Shown here: in pieces, positions 33,315 through 44,607 of the stretch
Layout of the letters: each line of letters begins with the position of its first letter
Position numbering within the stretch: position 1 is the stretch's first letter
Assembly (NCBI GenBank): GCA_016191425.1
Contig: JACPOR010000032.1
Span: forward strand, 46,954 to 110,953
Length of the DNA: 64,000 nt
Reading direction: 5' to 3'
Origin: Chloroflexota bacterium
Lineage (GTDB): Bacteria > Chloroflexota > Limnocylindria > Limnocylindrales > CSP1-4
The notes under the pieces: model-generated
Database searches by the model: none
Told to the model about the DNA's origin: nothing
The model's input: the letters and a program-made list of their open reading frames with translations, nothing else
Translations under genes and position numbers: made by a program

Positions 33315-34925
33315 ATGGAATCGTTCGAGATCCTGATCACCGGCGGCACGATCGTGGACGGGACCGGCGCACCCGGCTATCGCGGCGCGGTGGGCATCAG
33401 CAATGGTCGCCTCACGATCGTTCGCGACCAGGAGAGGATCCTGGCGATGTCGGCGGCCGCTGGCCGGACGATCGACGCCACCGGCAAGGTCGTCGCACCC
33501 GGATTCATCGACCTCCACAGCCATTCCGGCCTCGTCATCCTGTCCGAGCCGCTCCACGAGCCCAAGGTGCGCCAGGGCGTAACGACCGAGGTCATCGGCG
33601 TGGACGGCAACGCCTACGCGCCGTTCCCGGATCCCGAGGACCTGGCCTCCTTCGTGGAGCTGAACAGCGGTCTTGACGGCCATCCGCCCGGCGGTGTCGC
33701 GGACTGGAACTCGGTCGCGAGCTACCTCGAGCGGTTCGACGCCGCCGTCAGCGTCAACATCGCGTTTCTGGTCGGAAATTCGCCGCTTCGGATCGCGGCG
33801 GTCGGGTGGGACGAGGACGAAGCCGGCGCGTCGGCGGTCCGTCGGATGCGCTCGATGCTCCGGGAAGGGATGGAGGCGGGCGCATTCGGCCTGTCGTCCG
33901 GCCTCGACTATCCGCCCGGTTCGTATGCCTCGACCGAGGAGCTGGCGTCGCTGGCGAGCGAGGCATCCCGTCTCGGCGGCATTTACCACACTCATGTCCG
34001 GTACACCCTCGGGGACCGGTTCCTGGACCCGTTCCGAGAAGCCATCGAGATCGGGCGTCGGGGGGAGGCACCCGCCCACATCACGCACTTCTACCATCGA
34101 ACCACGTTCCCCGGGAGCCCCGACCAGATGCTAGCCCTGGTCGATGACGCACGGGCCGAGGGTCTCGACGTGACGTTCGATGCCTACCCCTACGAATGGG
34201 CGTCGACGCGCCTTCTCATCACGGTCCCCACGTGGGTCCAGGCTGGTGGCCCGGGCCCGACCCTGGAGCGGCTCGCCGACCCCGTGGTCCGGGCGCGCAT
34301 CCGCACCGAGCTGGAGGCCCGAGGCGTGCTGTATGCGGGCGCCGGCGGCATCGCCGAACTCCGCCTCGGCTACTTCGGGCGCCCGGAGCACGCGAAGTGG
34401 GAGGGTCGGACCCTCGGCGAGATCGGGATCGAGACCGGTGAGGACCTCGTGGAGCTGCTCTGCGACCTGCTGCTGGCCGAGGACCTGCGGATCAATCAGG
34501 TCACGCCGGGCCCCAACCTCGAGGGTATTCGCCGTTTCTATCGCCACCCGGTGTCGATGATCGGGACGGATTCGACCTTCGTCGGGGCGAAGCCGAGTCC
34601 TCGAACCTACGGCTCGTTCCCACGGATCCTCGGCCAGCTCGTGCGCGACGAAGGCCTCCTCGGTCTCGAGGAGGCGGTCGCCAAGATGACCTCGATGCCG
34701 GCGGCCCGGCTCGGGCTCCGGGATCGCGGAGCGCTCGCCGATGGGTTCGTTGCGGATATCGTGATCTTCGATCCGACGACGGTCCGCTCGCTCGCGACCT
34801 ACGACCAACCGCGCCAGTTTCCCGAGGGCATCGAGCACGTGATCGTCGCGGGCGTGCCCGTCGTCGAGAGCGGGAGCCACACGGGCGCGACGCCGGGTCG
34901 AGCGTTACGCCGAGGCCGGGACTGA
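33315..34925 (+). CDS. D-aminoacylase (N-acyl-D-amino-acid deacylase) family amidohydrolase
   Basis: A 536-aa amidohydrolase. Family landmarks are ITGGTIVDGTGAPGYRG, APGFIDLHSHSG, QGVTTEVIGVDG, FGLSSGLDYPPGSYAS, YHTHVRY, and MIGTDSTFVG, with the C-terminal LGLRDRGALADGFVADIVIFDP. Members deacylate N-acyl-D-amino acids or act on related ring amides. Its place in the purine island suggests a ring-opening or carbamoyl substrate, but this is inference. ATG 33315 is preferred: CAAGAT (33302-33307) ends seven bases upstream. An in-frame ATG at 33306 would add three residues. Confidence 0.85.
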   Translation: MESFEILITGGTIVDGTGAPGYRGAVGISNGRLTIVRDQERILAMSAAAGRTIDATGKVVAPGFIDLHSHSGLVILSEPLHEPKVRQGVTTEVIGVDGNAYAPFPDPEDLASFVELNSGLDGHPPGGVADWNSVASYLERFDAAVSVNIAFLVGNSPLRIAAVGWDEDEAGASAVRRMRSMLREGMEAGAFGLSSGLDYPPGSYASTEELASLASEASRLGGIYHTHVRYTLGDRFLDPFREAIEIGRRGEAPAHITHFYHRTTFPGSPDQMLALVDDARAEGLDVTFDAYPYEWASTRLLITVPTWVQAGGPGPTLERLADPVVRARIRTELEARGVLYAGAGGIAELRLGYFGRPEHAKWEGRTLGEIGIETGEDLVELLCDLLLAEDLRINQVTPGPNLEGIRRFYRHPVSMIGTDSTFVGAKPSPRTYGSFPRILGQLVRDEGLLGLEEAVAKMTSMPAARLGLRDRGALADGFVADIVIFDPTTVRSLATYDQPRQFPEGIEHVIVAGVPVVESGSHTGATPGRALRRGRD

Positions 34926-35039
34926 GCGAGCCTCTGCTCGGCGCTCCGTTGCGTAGTGGCGCGGCGTCCACGGCTTCGGCGTGGTGATACGCTCAGCGCC
35001 GAGAGGGAGCCGCTCATTCCGGAGGATCCGATCGGTCCG

Positions 35040-37418
35040 ATGACGACCCGTGCGATGCCGCGTCCAGCCGCACAACCTGTTCGGTCTGCCCCCGATGCCC
35101 TGGTCCTCGAGGTGGGCTCCACAACCGCCGGCCGAGCGGCCGGGTATCCCCTTCGGCGCGAGGGTCCGGCCAAGCTCACCGGCGCGGCGAGGTACACCGA
35201 CGACCTCGTCTTCCCCGGAGCCTGGTACGGCGCGACGATCCGCTCCACCGAGCCGCGAGCACGCCTCCTCAGGATCGAACTGGACCCCGACGCTGACTGG
35301 TCCGGCGTCGTCGTGGTGACCGCCGCCGACATCCCCGGCGAGAACCTCATCAGCGCGATCAAGGAGGACCAGCCGGTCCTCGTCCCGATCGGCGGCGAGA
35401 TCCGCCACCACGCGGAGCCGGTTGCCCTGCTGGCCGCCGCGGATCGGGAGACGATCCGCCATCTCCGCTCGCGAATCCGCCTGGTGACGGAACCGCTGAC
35501 CCCGGTGTTCGATCCGGAGGCATCAGATCATGTCTTCGCCGCCTACGACATCAGCAAGGGCGACCTCGACGCGGGGTTCTCCGCCGCGGACGTCATCCTC
35601 GAGGGCGAGTACCGGGTCGGTCACCAGGAGCAGCTGTACATCGAGAACAACGCGATGATCGCGGTGCCTGCCGAGGACGGCGGGATGACGGTCCACGGCT
35701 CATTGCAGTGCCCGTACTACGTGCACAGGGCGATGAAGAAGGCCCTTGGCCTGACGGGCGATCAGGCGCGCGTCATCCAGGCGGAAACCGGCGGCGGGTT
35801 CGGCGGCAAGGAGGAGTACCCCTCCATCATCGCGCTGCACGCCGCGCTCCTGGCAAGGAAGGCCGGGCGTCCGGTCCGGATGATCTACGACAGGCACGAG
35901 GATCTCGCCGCGACGACCAAGCGCCATCCGGCCATTGTCCGCCACCGCACCGGCATCACGGCCGATGGCACGCTCGTGGCCCAGGACATCGAGGTGATCA
36001 TGGACGGCGGGGCCTACTGCACCCTGACCCCCGTCGTCCTGTCGCGCGGCGCCCTCCATGCGGCGGGCCCGTATCGCTGCCCAAACGTTCGGATCCGGGC
36101 CCGGGCGACTCGCACGAACACGCCGCCCAACGGTGCATTCCGCGGGTTCGGTGCTCCCCAGACCGAGTTCGCGATGGAGACGCAGGTCAACCGGCTGGCC
36201 GACCGACTCGGGATGAGTCCGGCCGAGATCCGGCGCCGCAACGCCTATGAGCTCAATGACCTGACCCCCACCGGGCAGGTCCTCCGCGAGAGCGTCGCCG
36301 CCCAGGAGGTGCTCCGCCTCGCAGTGGAGGCCAGCGACTTCGAGCGGGTCCGTCAGGCCACCGCCGCCTCGGCATCTGCCCGAAGCGGCTCCGGGATCCT
36401 CCCGCCCGGCCGCCGGCGCTCCGGAGCGGCGTCGGCTGCCTCGGGCATCGGAATGGCGCTCGCCTGGCACGGGGCCGGTTTCACGGGGTCCGGCGAGGTC
36501 CACCTCGGGTCGGTGGCCTCGGTGGAGGTGACCGGGGACGGCCGCGTCCGCGTCCTCATCGGGTCGACCGAGATGGGGCAGGGTACCAGCACGATCTTCC
36601 CGATGATGGTCTCGGGACAGCTTGGCCTGTCGGCGGATGCGGTGGAGATGGCGCCGGTTGACACGGCCCTCGTCCCGGACAGCGGGCCAACGGTCGCGAG
36701 CCGGACGGCGATGGTCGTCGGCGGCCTGTGCATCGAGGCCGCGCGGCGGCTCCGAGCTGAGGTGGAGGCCAGGAACGGGGGCCGCCCGTTCGCCGAGGTC
36801 TACCGGGCGGACGCCGCGGCCCACGGGCCGACCCGGATCGACCAGCGCTTCGAGCCGTATCCGGGGATCTCGTTCGATGACGAAGCCTACCGGGGCGATG
36901 CCTACCCCGTGTTCGGCTGGGCGGCCTGTGTCGCTGCCGTGGACGTCGATCTCGACACCGCTGAGGTGTCGGTCCGCGATGTTGTCGCTGTCGACGACGT
37001 CGGGCGCGTCGTGCATCCCATCCTGTGCGAGGGCCAGGTCGAGGGTGGCACCCTCCAGGCGATCGGCTACGCCACGATCGAGGAGATCAAGCTCGACAAT
37101 GGCCGCTACCTCAATGATCGACTCGCGACGTACCTCATCCCGACGGCGACCGATGCCCCGAACATGCGGACGATCCTCGTTGAGGCGCCGTTCAGTGGCG
37201 CTCCGCACGGAGCCAAGGGAGTCGGCGAGCTGCCCATGGACGTGGCAGCGCCCGCGGTGATCGCGGCGATTCATGACGCCGTGGGTGTCTGGGTGACGGA
37301 ACTTCCGGCCACGCCGGAGCGGATTCTCGCGGCCATGGACGCTGGCGTCGGCGCTGGGGACACGAGTGGCACGGATGCCGCCGTCACGTCTGGCGATGCG
37401 CGACGAGGTGCCCCATGA
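35040..37418 (+). CDS. xdhA: Xanthine dehydrogenase, molybdenum-binding subunit
   Basis: A 792-aa large subunit of the molybdenum hydroxylase family that oxidises hypoxanthine and xanthine to urate. The molybdopterin-binding sequences are QAETGGGFGGKEEYPS, FRGFGAPQTEFAMETQ and EMGQGTSTIFP, and GAKGVGELPM carries the catalytic glutamate near the C-terminus. The N-terminal ~45 residues are an extension with no clear role. ATG 35040 is the first start before the conserved region, with GGAGG about 14 bases upstream and a TACGCT -10 at 34988-34993. It overlaps the iron-sulfur subunit gene by four bases. Specificity for xanthine rests on the neighbours; CO or aldehyde oxidases share the fold. Confidence 0.88.
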   Translation: MTTRAMPRPAAQPVRSAPDALVLEVGSTTAGRAAGYPLRREGPAKLTGAARYTDDLVFPGAWYGATIRSTEPRARLLRIELDPDADWSGVVVVTAADIPGENLISAIKEDQPVLVPIGGEIRHHAEPVALLAAADRETIRHLRSRIRLVTEPLTPVFDPEASDHVFAAYDISKGDLDAGFSAADVILEGEYRVGHQEQLYIENNAMIAVPAEDGGMTVHGSLQCPYYVHRAMKKALGLTGDQARVIQAETGGGFGGKEEYPSIIALHAALLARKAGRPVRMIYDRHEDLAATTKRHPAIVRHRTGITADGTLVAQDIEVIMDGGAYCTLTPVVLSRGALHAAGPYRCPNVRIRARATRTNTPPNGAFRGFGAPQTEFAMETQVNRLADRLGMSPAEIRRRNAYELNDLTPTGQVLRESVAAQEVLRLAVEASDFERVRQATAASASARSGSGILPPGRRRSGAASAASGIGMALAWHGAGFTGSGEVHLGSVASVEVTGDGRVRVLIGSTEMGQGTSTIFPMMVSGQLGLSADAVEMAPVDTALVPDSGPTVASRTAMVVGGLCIEAARRLRAEVEARNGGRPFAEVYRADAAAHGPTRIDQRFEPYPGISFDDEAYRGDAYPVFGWAACVAAVDVDLDTAEVSVRDVVAVDDVGRVVHPILCEGQVEGGTLQAIGYATIEEIKLDNGRYLNDRLATYLIPTATDAPNMRTILVEAPFSGAPHGAKGVGELPMDVAAPAVIAAIHDAVGVWVTELPATPERILAAMDAGVGAGDTSGTDAAVTSGDARRGAP

Positions 37419-37894
37419 CGGTCTTCCGCTTCCTCGTCAACGGGACGCCGGCCGAGCTCAACGTCCCGGGCATGCGGCGCCTGCTCGACGTGCTCCGCGA
37501 GGACCTGGGGCTGACAGGCACGAAGGAAGGCTGCGGCGAGGGTGAATGCGGTGCCTGCTCCGTCCTCCTGGATGGCCAGGTCGTCGACGCCTGCCTCGTC
37601 CCGATGGCGCAGGTCGACGGGCGGATCGTGCGGACGGTCGAGGGTCTCTCGCTCGCGGCGCGCGAGCGCGGCGAGCTCGACGCGCTCCAGGAGACGTTCC
37701 TGCAGTACGGCGCCGCCCAATGCGGGATCTGCACCCCCGGCATGCTGATGGCCGCCAGGGCCTACCTGGACGATGGCGGTGGTCCGAACCACGACGCGAT
37801 CCGCGAAGGGATCGCCGGGAACCTTTGCCGCTGCACCGGCTACCAGAAGATCGTCGAGGCGATCGCGGCAGTGGCCTCCGAGCGACGTTCATGA
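37415..37894 (+). CDS. xdhC: Xanthine dehydrogenase, 2Fe-2S subunit
   Basis: A 159-aa small subunit that passes electrons from molybdopterin to FAD. The plant-type ferredoxin domain has CGEGECGACSVLLDG, and the helical second cluster domain has QCGICTPGMLM and NLCRCTGYQKIVEAI. All eight cluster cysteines are present. Length is standard. ATG 37415 overlaps the stop of the large-subunit gene, and its own stop overlaps the next small gene, so translation is coupled through the operon. Confidence 0.92.
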   Translation: MTVFRFLVNGTPAELNVPGMRRLLDVLREDLGLTGTKEGCGEGECGACSVLLDGQVVDACLVPMAQVDGRIVRTVEGLSLAARERGELDALQETFLQYGAAQCGICTPGMLMAARAYLDDGGGPNHDAIREGIAGNLCRCTGYQKIVEAIAAVASERRS

Positions 37895-38109
37895 CTGATC
37901 CGAAGAAGCCCCTCGACGAGGCCGACTGGCCCCTCGCCGTCGGCGACATGGCGGCCCCGGAGGTCGACGAAGAACCCCCGAAGCCCGGGCCGCCCCGCCA
38001 GCGCGGCGACGTCGTCATCCCGCTCTCGCCAGGCCAGATCATCGGCGGTTTCGCGGTGCTGGCGGGCCTGATCATCATGGCTCGCCGACGCCGCCGGAAG
38101 CAGGACTGA
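37891..38109 (+). CDS. Small single-pass membrane protein inside the xdh operon
   Basis: A 72-aa protein: an acidic, Pro-rich N-terminal part (about 1-48), one hydrophobic segment (about 47-63, IIGGFAVLAGLIIMA) and a strongly basic tail RRRRRKQD. By the positive-inside rule the tail is cytoplasmic. It overlaps the 2Fe-2S subunit gene by four bases and sits two bases before the FAD subunit gene, so it is co-translated with xanthine dehydrogenase. It has no homologue that I recognise. A membrane anchor or assembly helper for the enzyme is a reasonable guess only. Confidence 0.6.
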   Translation: MTDPKKPLDEADWPLAVGDMAAPEVDEEPPKPGPPRQRGDVVIPLSPGQIIGGFAVLAGLIIMARRRRRKQD

Positions 38110-38111
38110 CG

Positions 38112-38965
<854 letters not shown>

Positions 38966-38969
<4 letters not shown>

Positions 38970-39535
38970 CCACCGCGCTGGACGTGGACGCCCTCAACGC
39001 GGCGGACTCGGTCGACTTCGTGGCCGCACTCGCCCCGCTCTTCGAGGGGGCCCCGCGATTCCTTGCCCGGCTGGATGCCGGTCGACCCTACGCTGACTGG
39101 GCGGCGCTGTTTGACCGCGCCCGATCCCTGGCCCACGAGATGCCAGAACGCGATCAGGTCCAGCTGATCGACGCGCATCCGCGGCTCGGGGCGTCTCCGG
39201 CGACGATGTCCGCGCTGTCGATCCGCGAGCAGGCTCGCGGTCGGGAGGCCATCCGGATCACCGAGACCGAGGCCGGGCCCGCAGCGGCGGGCGAACGCGC
39301 CCCAGCGGAGCCGGAACGCGTTGCCATCGAGCTCGACCGTCTGAACGCGGCCTACGAGGCGAGGTTCGGCTTCCGGTACTGTGTTCACGTCGCCGGCCGA
39401 ACTCGGGCCGAGCTGCTGCCGGATATGGCGGCGGCACTCCGGGCCGCACCCGACGCGGAGCGCCACCGTGCCCTCGACGCCGTCGTGGACATCGCGAGGG
39501 ATCGCGTGTCGACGCTGCTCCGGCCGACGCCATGA
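38966..39535 (+). CDS. uraD: 2-oxo-4-hydroxy-4-carboxy-5-ureidoimidazoline (OHCU) decarboxylase
   Basis: A 189-aa enzyme for the last step from urate to S-allantoin. The diagnostic active-site stretch LIDAHPRLGA carries the catalytic histidine, and YEARFGFRYCVHVAGR matches the FGFxF...GR region. FVAALAPLFEGAPRF at the N-terminus is also family-typical. It overlaps xdhB upstream and urate oxidase downstream by four bases each. The start is GTG 38966. Confidence 0.87.
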
Positions 39536-40401
39536 GCGAGGAGGACCCGATGTTCGAGCTTGGGGCCAATCGGTACGGGAAATCACGGATCCGCCTCGTC
39601 ACCGTCGATCGGACGACGCCTCGGCACGACCTTCGGGACCTGACCGTCGATGTGTCCCTGGAGGGCGACTTCACGGCGGCCCACGTCGATGGCAACAACA
39701 CCAACATCATCGCCACCGACACCATGAAGAACACGGTCTACGCCCTGGCCAGGGACAACCTCGCCGGCTCCCCGGAATCACTCGGGCTCACCATCGCCCG
39801 GCACTTTGCCGGCTATCCCCAGGTTGACCGGGCGGTCGTGACGCTTCGGCAGCACGGCTGGGCGCGGATTCCACTGGAAGACGGTGGCGCACCGGATGCG
39901 TTCGTCCGATCCGGCGACCTGACCCGCGTCGCGGTCGTCGCGGCCTCGCCGAGCGGGGCGTCGGTCGAAGCCGGAATCGAGGACCTGACGGTCATGAAGA
40001 CGACGAAGTCGGCCTTCGTCGGCTTCGAGCGGGACGCCTTCACGACGCTCCTGGAGGCCACTGACCGGATCATGGCCACCAAGATCACGGCCCTCTGGGG
40101 CTATGGCGAGACCGCCGCCGAGCCGGGCTTCGATTTCGACGACGCCTTCGAACGGGCCCGGACAACGCTCCTCACGGTCCTCGCCGAGCACGTCAGTCCA
40201 TCGGTCCAGACGTCGGTCTGGATCATGGCGTCGGCGATGCTCGAGGCGGATCCATCGATGGACTGGGTCCGGATGGTCCTGCCCAACCTGCACCACTGGA
40301 CCGTGGATCTTGCCCGCTTCGGGCTCGACAACCCGAGCGCGGTCTACGTCTCGACGACCGAGCCGCACGGGCTCATCGACGCGACGGTCCGACGGACCTA
40401 G
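39532..40401 (+). CDS. uox: Urate oxidase (uricase)
   Basis: A 289-aa cofactor-free enzyme that oxidises urate to 5-hydroxyisourate. Conserved parts are [14 protein letters not shown] (catalytic Lys), the Asn/Thr-rich site [19 protein letters not shown] (catalytic Thr), [12 protein letters not shown], and the C-terminal [22 protein letters not shown]. Length is typical for the T-fold dimer-of-tandem repeats. ATG 39532 overlaps the upstream stop; ATG 39550 is a second possible start. Its product is handled by the HIU hydrolase encoded at 45.0 kb and the upstream decarboxylase. Confidence 0.93.
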   Translation: MSEEDPMFELGANRYGKSRIRLVTVDRTTPRHDLRDLTVDVSLEGDFTAAHVDGNNTNIIATDTMKNTVYALARDNLAGSPESLGLTIARHFAGYPQVDRAVVTLRQHGWARIPLEDGGAPDAFVRSGDLTRVAVVAASPSGASVEAGIEDLTVMKTTKSAFVGFERDAFTTLLEATDRIMATKITALWGYGETAAEPGFDFDDAFERARTTLLTVLAEHVSPSVQTSVWIMASAMLEADPSMDWVRMVLPNLHHWTVDLARFGLDNPSAVYVSTTEPHGLIDATVRRT

Positions 40402-40406
40402 GACCG

Positions 40407-42005
40407 GTGTCGATCGAGGTTGTCGGCCCTGGGTTGGCGCATGCCGACGAAATCCTGACGCCCGAGGCCCTGGCGTTCCTCGCCGAACTCGAGCGGGGGT
40501 TCCGGGATGAGCGGCTGGCCCTGCTGGCCCGGCGCGAGACCCGGCTCGCCGAGATCCTCGCCGGCGCGCGATTCGAGTTCCCTTCCGGGACCGCCTCGAT
40601 CCGTGCGGACGGAGCATGGCGAGTCGCGGACACGCCGCACGATCTCCTTGATCGTCGGGTCGAGATCACCGGTCCGGCCGAGCCAAAGATGATGATCAAC
40701 GCCCTGAACTCCGGGGCGCGCTGCTTCATGGCCGACCTGGAGGATTCCCTTTCGCCAACCTGGGCGAACGTGATCGGGGCGCAGCAGGCGCTGCGTGCCG
40801 CGGTGCGCTCCACCCTCGCGTTCGATTCCCCGGAAGGTAGGGCCTACCGGATCAGCGGCGATCCGGCCGTCCTCCTTGTCCGGCCCCGCGGCTGGCATCT
40901 CCAGGAGCGCCACGTTCTCGTCGACGGCGCCGCAATGTCGGCGAGCCTCTTCGACGCGGGGCTGTACCTCTTCCACAACGCCGTCGAGCGCCTGGCTCGC
41001 GGGACGGGACCGTACTTCTACCTCCCGAAGCTGGAGTCGCACCTCGAGGCGCGGCTCTGGAATGGGGTTTTCGCCTGGACCCAGGACGCGCTGGGTATCC
41101 CCCGCGGCAGCGTCCGGGCCACCGTGCTCATCGAGACGATCCACGCCGCGTTCGAGATGGACGAGATCCTCTGGGAGCTGCGCGAGCACGCCTCGGGGCT
41201 CAACGCCGGGCGCTGGGACTACCTCTTCTCGTGCATCAAGGCCTTCGGTTCGCACCCGCCCGCGCCCCTGCCGGACCGGGCGGAGCTGACGATGACGGTC
41301 CCGTTCATGCGCGCGTACACCGACCTGCTCGTTCGAACCTGTCACCGGCGCGGCGCCCACGCGATCGGCGGGATGGCCGCCTTCATCCCGTCGCGCCGCG
41401 ATGCCGAGGTGAACGCCACGGCGATGGCCCGCGTCCGGGAGGACAAGCAGCGCGAATCGCGCGACGGGTTCGACGGCACGTGGGTCGCCCATCCGGATCT
41501 CGTGCCCCTCGCAACCGAGGTCTTCGATGCGGTGTTGGGCGGTGCGCCGAACCAGCGCCACTGTCGCCGGGACGACGTCAACGTCGTGGCGAGTGACCTG
41601 TCGGACATCCGTGTCGCTGGAGGCCGGGCGACCGTCGCCGGTGCAGCGTTGAATATCTCGGTGGCCCTCCAGTATCTCGATGCCTGGCTGGGCGGCAACG
41701 GCGCGGCGGCGATCAACAACCTCATGGAGGACGCGGCCACGGCAGAAATCGCCCGATCGCAACTCTGGCAGTGGCGCGTGACCGGCGTTCGACTCGAGGA
41801 CGGTGCGCTCTTTGATCGGTCGCGCTATGACGCCCTTCGGGCCGAGGTCCTCGCGTCGATCCCGCGACGCGCAGACGACCGACTCGACGAGGCCGCGGCA
41901 TTGCTGGACGGCCTCGTGCTTCGCGACACCTTCACGCCGTTCCTCACGCTGGACGCCTACGAACGCCTCGAGCCCGATCCTCGCGAGGACCACCATGCCG
42001 GGTGA
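40407..42005 (+). CDS. aceB: Malate synthase (A type)
   Basis: A 532-aa enzyme that condenses glyoxylate with acetyl-CoA. MFNALNSG-type and [13 protein letters not shown] sequences hold the metal-binding acid, [15 protein letters not shown] and [16 protein letters not shown] are family landmarks, and [27 protein letters not shown] and [10 protein letters not shown] complete the active site. It begins five bases after urate oxidase (GTG 40407). Its job here is probably to capture glyoxylate from allantoin breakdown rather than to run the glyoxylate shunt, since no isocitrate lyase is nearby. Confidence 0.93.
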   Translation: MSIEVVGPGLAHADEILTPEALAFLAELERGFRDERLALLARRETRLAEILAGARFEFPSGTASIRADGAWRVADTPHDLLDRRVEITGPAEPKMMINALNSGARCFMADLEDSLSPTWANVIGAQQALRAAVRSTLAFDSPEGRAYRISGDPAVLLVRPRGWHLQERHVLVDGAAMSASLFDAGLYLFHNAVERLARGTGPYFYLPKLESHLEARLWNGVFAWTQDALGIPRGSVRATVLIETIHAAFEMDEILWELREHASGLNAGRWDYLFSCIKAFGSHPPAPLPDRAELTMTVPFMRAYTDLLVRTCHRRGAHAIGGMAAFIPSRRDAEVNATAMARVREDKQRESRDGFDGTWVAHPDLVPLATEVFDAVLGGAPNQRHCRRDDVNVVASDLSDIRVAGGRATVAGAALNISVALQYLDAWLGGNGAAAINNLMEDAATAEIARSQLWQWRVTGVRLEDGALFDRSRYDALRAEVLASIPRRADDRLDEAAALLDGLVLRDTFTPFLTLDAYERLEPDPREDHHAG

Positions 42006-43203
42006 GGGCACCTTCCGAAGCGTCGAGTTCTTTACGATCCTGCTCGGGGCGGCGTCGATCCTGGCGCTCATTTCGCGCCGATTCGGGTTTCCGTACACGG
42101 TTGCCCTGGTGCTCTTCGGGCTCGGGGTCGCGGCGTTCGTGCCGGCGCTCGCCTTCGAGATCACGCCCGAGCTCGTCCTGGTGGTCCTCCTCCCGGCCCT
42201 CGTGTTCGAGGCGGCCTATCAGACGGACATTGATCATCTCCGCCACACCGGCGGCGGCATCGCGCTCCTGGCCATCCCGGGCGTCCTCATCTCGGCCGGC
42301 GTCGTGGCCGTCGTCATCGGTTTCGCGACCGGACTCGACCTCGAGCTCGCCTTCGTGATCGGGGCGATGGTCTCTGCGACGGACCCGGTGGCGGTGATCG
42401 CGACCTTCCGGCGACTCGGAACGCCGCCGGCGCTCACGACCCTTGTCGAGGGTGAGAGCCTCTTCAACGACGGGACCGCGATCGTCGTCTTCTCGATCGC
42501 GCTCGGCGCGGTCGAGGGCCAGGTTTCGATCGGCGACGCCATCGGTGGGTTCACCTCCACCGTCCTCTTCAGCCTCGTCCTCGGTGGGATCACCGGGTTC
42601 ATCGCTTCCCGCGTCGTCGCCCGGGTCAACGATCACCTGATCGAGACCACGATCAGCCTGCTCCTTGCCTACGGCACATACGTCCTCGCGGATCTCCTCC
42701 ACCAATCCGGGGTCATCGCGACCGTGGTCGCCGGGATCACGCTCGGAACCTATGGGCGCCGCATCGGCATGAGCGAGCGGACCCAGGAAGCCCTCGATAC
42801 CGTCTGGGAGTTCCTCGCCTTCATCCTCACCGCGCTCATCTTCCTGTTGGTGGGTCTCGCCATCACCCCGGGCGGGCTGATCGACGCCGTGGTGCCGATC
42901 GCCTGGGGGATCGGCGCCGTCCTGATCGGTCGGGCGCTCGTGATCTACGGACTGCTCGGCGGCGTGGGCCGTCTGTTGGGGCCGGCACGGGGCACGCTTG
43001 AGCGGGGTTGGCTCCACATCCTGTTCTGGTCGGGGCTGCGGGGCGCGGTGACGGTCGCCCTGGCGCTCTCGCTGCCGGCCGACTTCCCGCAGCGCACGCT
43101 TGTCCAGAGTGTCGCGTTCGGGATCACGCTGTTCACCCTGATCGCGCAGGGCCTCACGATCGGCTGGGTGACCCGGAAGGCCCTCGGCACGGGGCCGGCC
43201 TGA
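41995..43203 (+). CDS. CPA1-type Na+(K+)/H+ antiporter
   Basis: A 402-aa membrane protein with about 11-12 hydrophobic segments. The antiporter core motifs are [20 protein letters not shown] and [17 protein letters not shown] (paired acidic residues), and [18 protein letters not shown] near the C-terminus. The large cytoplasmic tail of some NhaP/NHE proteins is absent. ATG 41995 overlaps the end of the malate synthase gene by 11 bases, so it is part of that operon. It could balance pH or ions, or import a substrate; its link to purine use is unknown. Confidence 0.87.
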   Translation: MPGEGTFRSVEFFTILLGAASILALISRRFGFPYTVALVLFGLGVAAFVPALAFEITPELVLVVLLPALVFEAAYQTDIDHLRHTGGGIALLAIPGVLISAGVVAVVIGFATGLDLELAFVIGAMVSATDPVAVIATFRRLGTPPALTTLVEGESLFNDGTAIVVFSIALGAVEGQVSIGDAIGGFTSTVLFSLVLGGITGFIASRVVARVNDHLIETTISLLLAYGTYVLADLLHQSGVIATVVAGITLGTYGRRIGMSERTQEALDTVWEFLAFILTALIFLLVGLAITPGGLIDAVVPIAWGIGAVLIGRALVIYGLLGGVGRLLGPARGTLERGWLHILFWSGLRGAVTVALALSLPADFPQRTLVQSVAFGITLFTLIAQGLTIGWVTRKALGTGPA

Positions 43204-44607
43204 TCAACCGCCAGCACCGTCGCGCTCCACGAACTGACCGAAGCCGCGGTCACCAACGAACACGCCGTCCCGGATGACGGCGCGGCCGCGCACGAAGACG
43301 GATCTGACGGCCCCTTCGACCGCGAGGCCCTCATACGGCGTGTAGTCGCTGGTGTGGTGCAGGTCGGCCGCTCGGATCGTGCGATGCGCGGTGGGATCGA
43401 ACAGCACGAGGTCAGCGTCACGGCCCACCTCGAGCGCTCCCTTGCGGGCCAACCCGAACCGACGGGCCGGCGTGGTCGCGAGGACGTCCACGAGCCGCTC
43501 GACGGTCATTCGACCCCGTGCCACGCCCTCGCCGTAGGCCACGGCGAGGAGCGTCTCAATCCCGGGCGCCCCGTTGCTGATCCGATCGAACGGCACGCCT
43601 CGAGTGGCCTTGGCCTTCTCGACCACTGCCCGGTCGGGGACGTGATCGGTGGCGATCACGACCAGGTCTCCGACCGCCAGGCCGTCCCACAGTGCGTCCC
43701 TGTCGGCGGGCGGGCGCAGGGGCGGTGAGATCAGGACCTTCGCGACCTCGAGCGGATCGTTGACGTCGTAGCGCTCGTCAGTCAGGGCGAGGTAGTGCGG
43801 ACACGTCTCCGCCGAGACCCGGAGCCCCAGCGCCCGAGCGTCCCGAACGTGGCGAAGGGCATCCGCCGACGACAGGTGGACGATGTGGATCGGCGCATCG
43901 GTCGCCCGAGCGAAGGCGACCGCGCGTGCCGTCGCGACTCCCTCGGCGTAGGCCGGCCGGGACGCGGCGTGGAACCGCGGGCCCGTATGCCCGGCCGCCA
44001 GCTCGGCGCTCACGGCGGCATCGATGAGCACCGGATCCTCGCAGTGCACCTGGAGCATGCCGCCACGGGCCGCGAGGACGGCCATCGCTTCGAAGAGTCG
44101 CACGTCGTCGAGGCGGAAGTCGAAGACCATGAACGCCTTGGCCGTCGGGACACCCTGATCCACCATCGCCGGAAGCTCGGCAATGGGGTCGTCCATCCGG
44201 CCCGAGATCGCCAAGCTCAGCGCGTAGTCAATCGCACAGTCCGACGCGGTCGCCGAGCGCCACTCGCGAAGGCCCGCGAGGAGGGATCGCTCGGCGGCCG
44301 CGGACGATCCGGTTCCCGGGTTGTTGAAAGCGAGGAATGTCGTCGTCCCCCCGTATGCTGCCGCCACCGAATCCTGGAAGAAGCGATCAGGTTCGGCATC
44401 GGTGGCGACCCGTGTATGGGTGTGCACGTCCACGACACCGGGCAGGACCAGCAGGCCGCTGGCGTCCACGACCTGGCGCGCCGATTCATCGAGGGCGCTG
44501 AGGTCGTCCGCGATGGTTCTGATCCGGCCGCCCTCGATGGCCACGTCCGCCCGGCGTGACCCCGTCGCCGTCACGACAGTGCCGCCTCGAACCAGGAGAT
44601 CGGTCAA
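43204..44607 (-). CDS. Dihydropyrimidinase/hydantoinase-family cyclic amidohydrolase
   Basis: A 467-aa TIM-barrel amidohydrolase: VVDVHTHTRVATD (metal His pair), the carbamylated-Lys site VPTAKAFMVF, LQVHCEDPV, IHIVHLSSADAL, ISPPLRPPADRDALW and IATDHVP (catalytic Asp). It is closest in layout to dihydropyrimidinase or hydantoinase. In this island it may serve as the allantoinase that opens allantoin, as the standard allantoinase signature is not evident elsewhere in the window. ATG 44607 overlaps the DUF3830 gene by four bases. It is convergent with the antiporter gene, with no gap. Confidence 0.85.
   Translation of the reverse strand: MTDLLVRGGTVVTATGSRRADVAIEGGRIRTIADDLSALDESARQVVDASGLLVLPGVVDVHTHTRVATDAEPDRFFQDSVAAAYGGTTTFLAFNNPGTGSSAAAERSLLAGLREWRSATASDCAIDYALSLAISGRMDDPIAELPAMVDQGVPTAKAFMVFDFRLDDVRLFEAMAVLAARGGMLQVHCEDPVLIDAAVSAELAAGHTGPRFHAASRPAYAEGVATARAVAFARATDAPIHIVHLSSADALRHVRDARALGLRVSAETCPHYLALTDERYDVNDPLEVAKVLISPPLRPPADRDALWDGLAVGDLVVIATDHVPDRAVVEKAKATRGVPFDRISNGAPGIETLLAVAYGEGVARGRMTVERLVDVLATTPARRFGLARKGALEVGRDADLVLFDPTAHRTIRAADLHHTSDYTPYEGLAVEGAVRSVFVRGRAVIRDGVFVGDRGFGQFVERDGAGG

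Noticed and set aside
33258..34097. N-terminal extension of guanine deaminase by ~280 residues
   Set aside because: The frame stays open opposite the D-aminoacylase gene, but it is low-complexity antisense sequence with no domain. GTG 33257 has promoter support.
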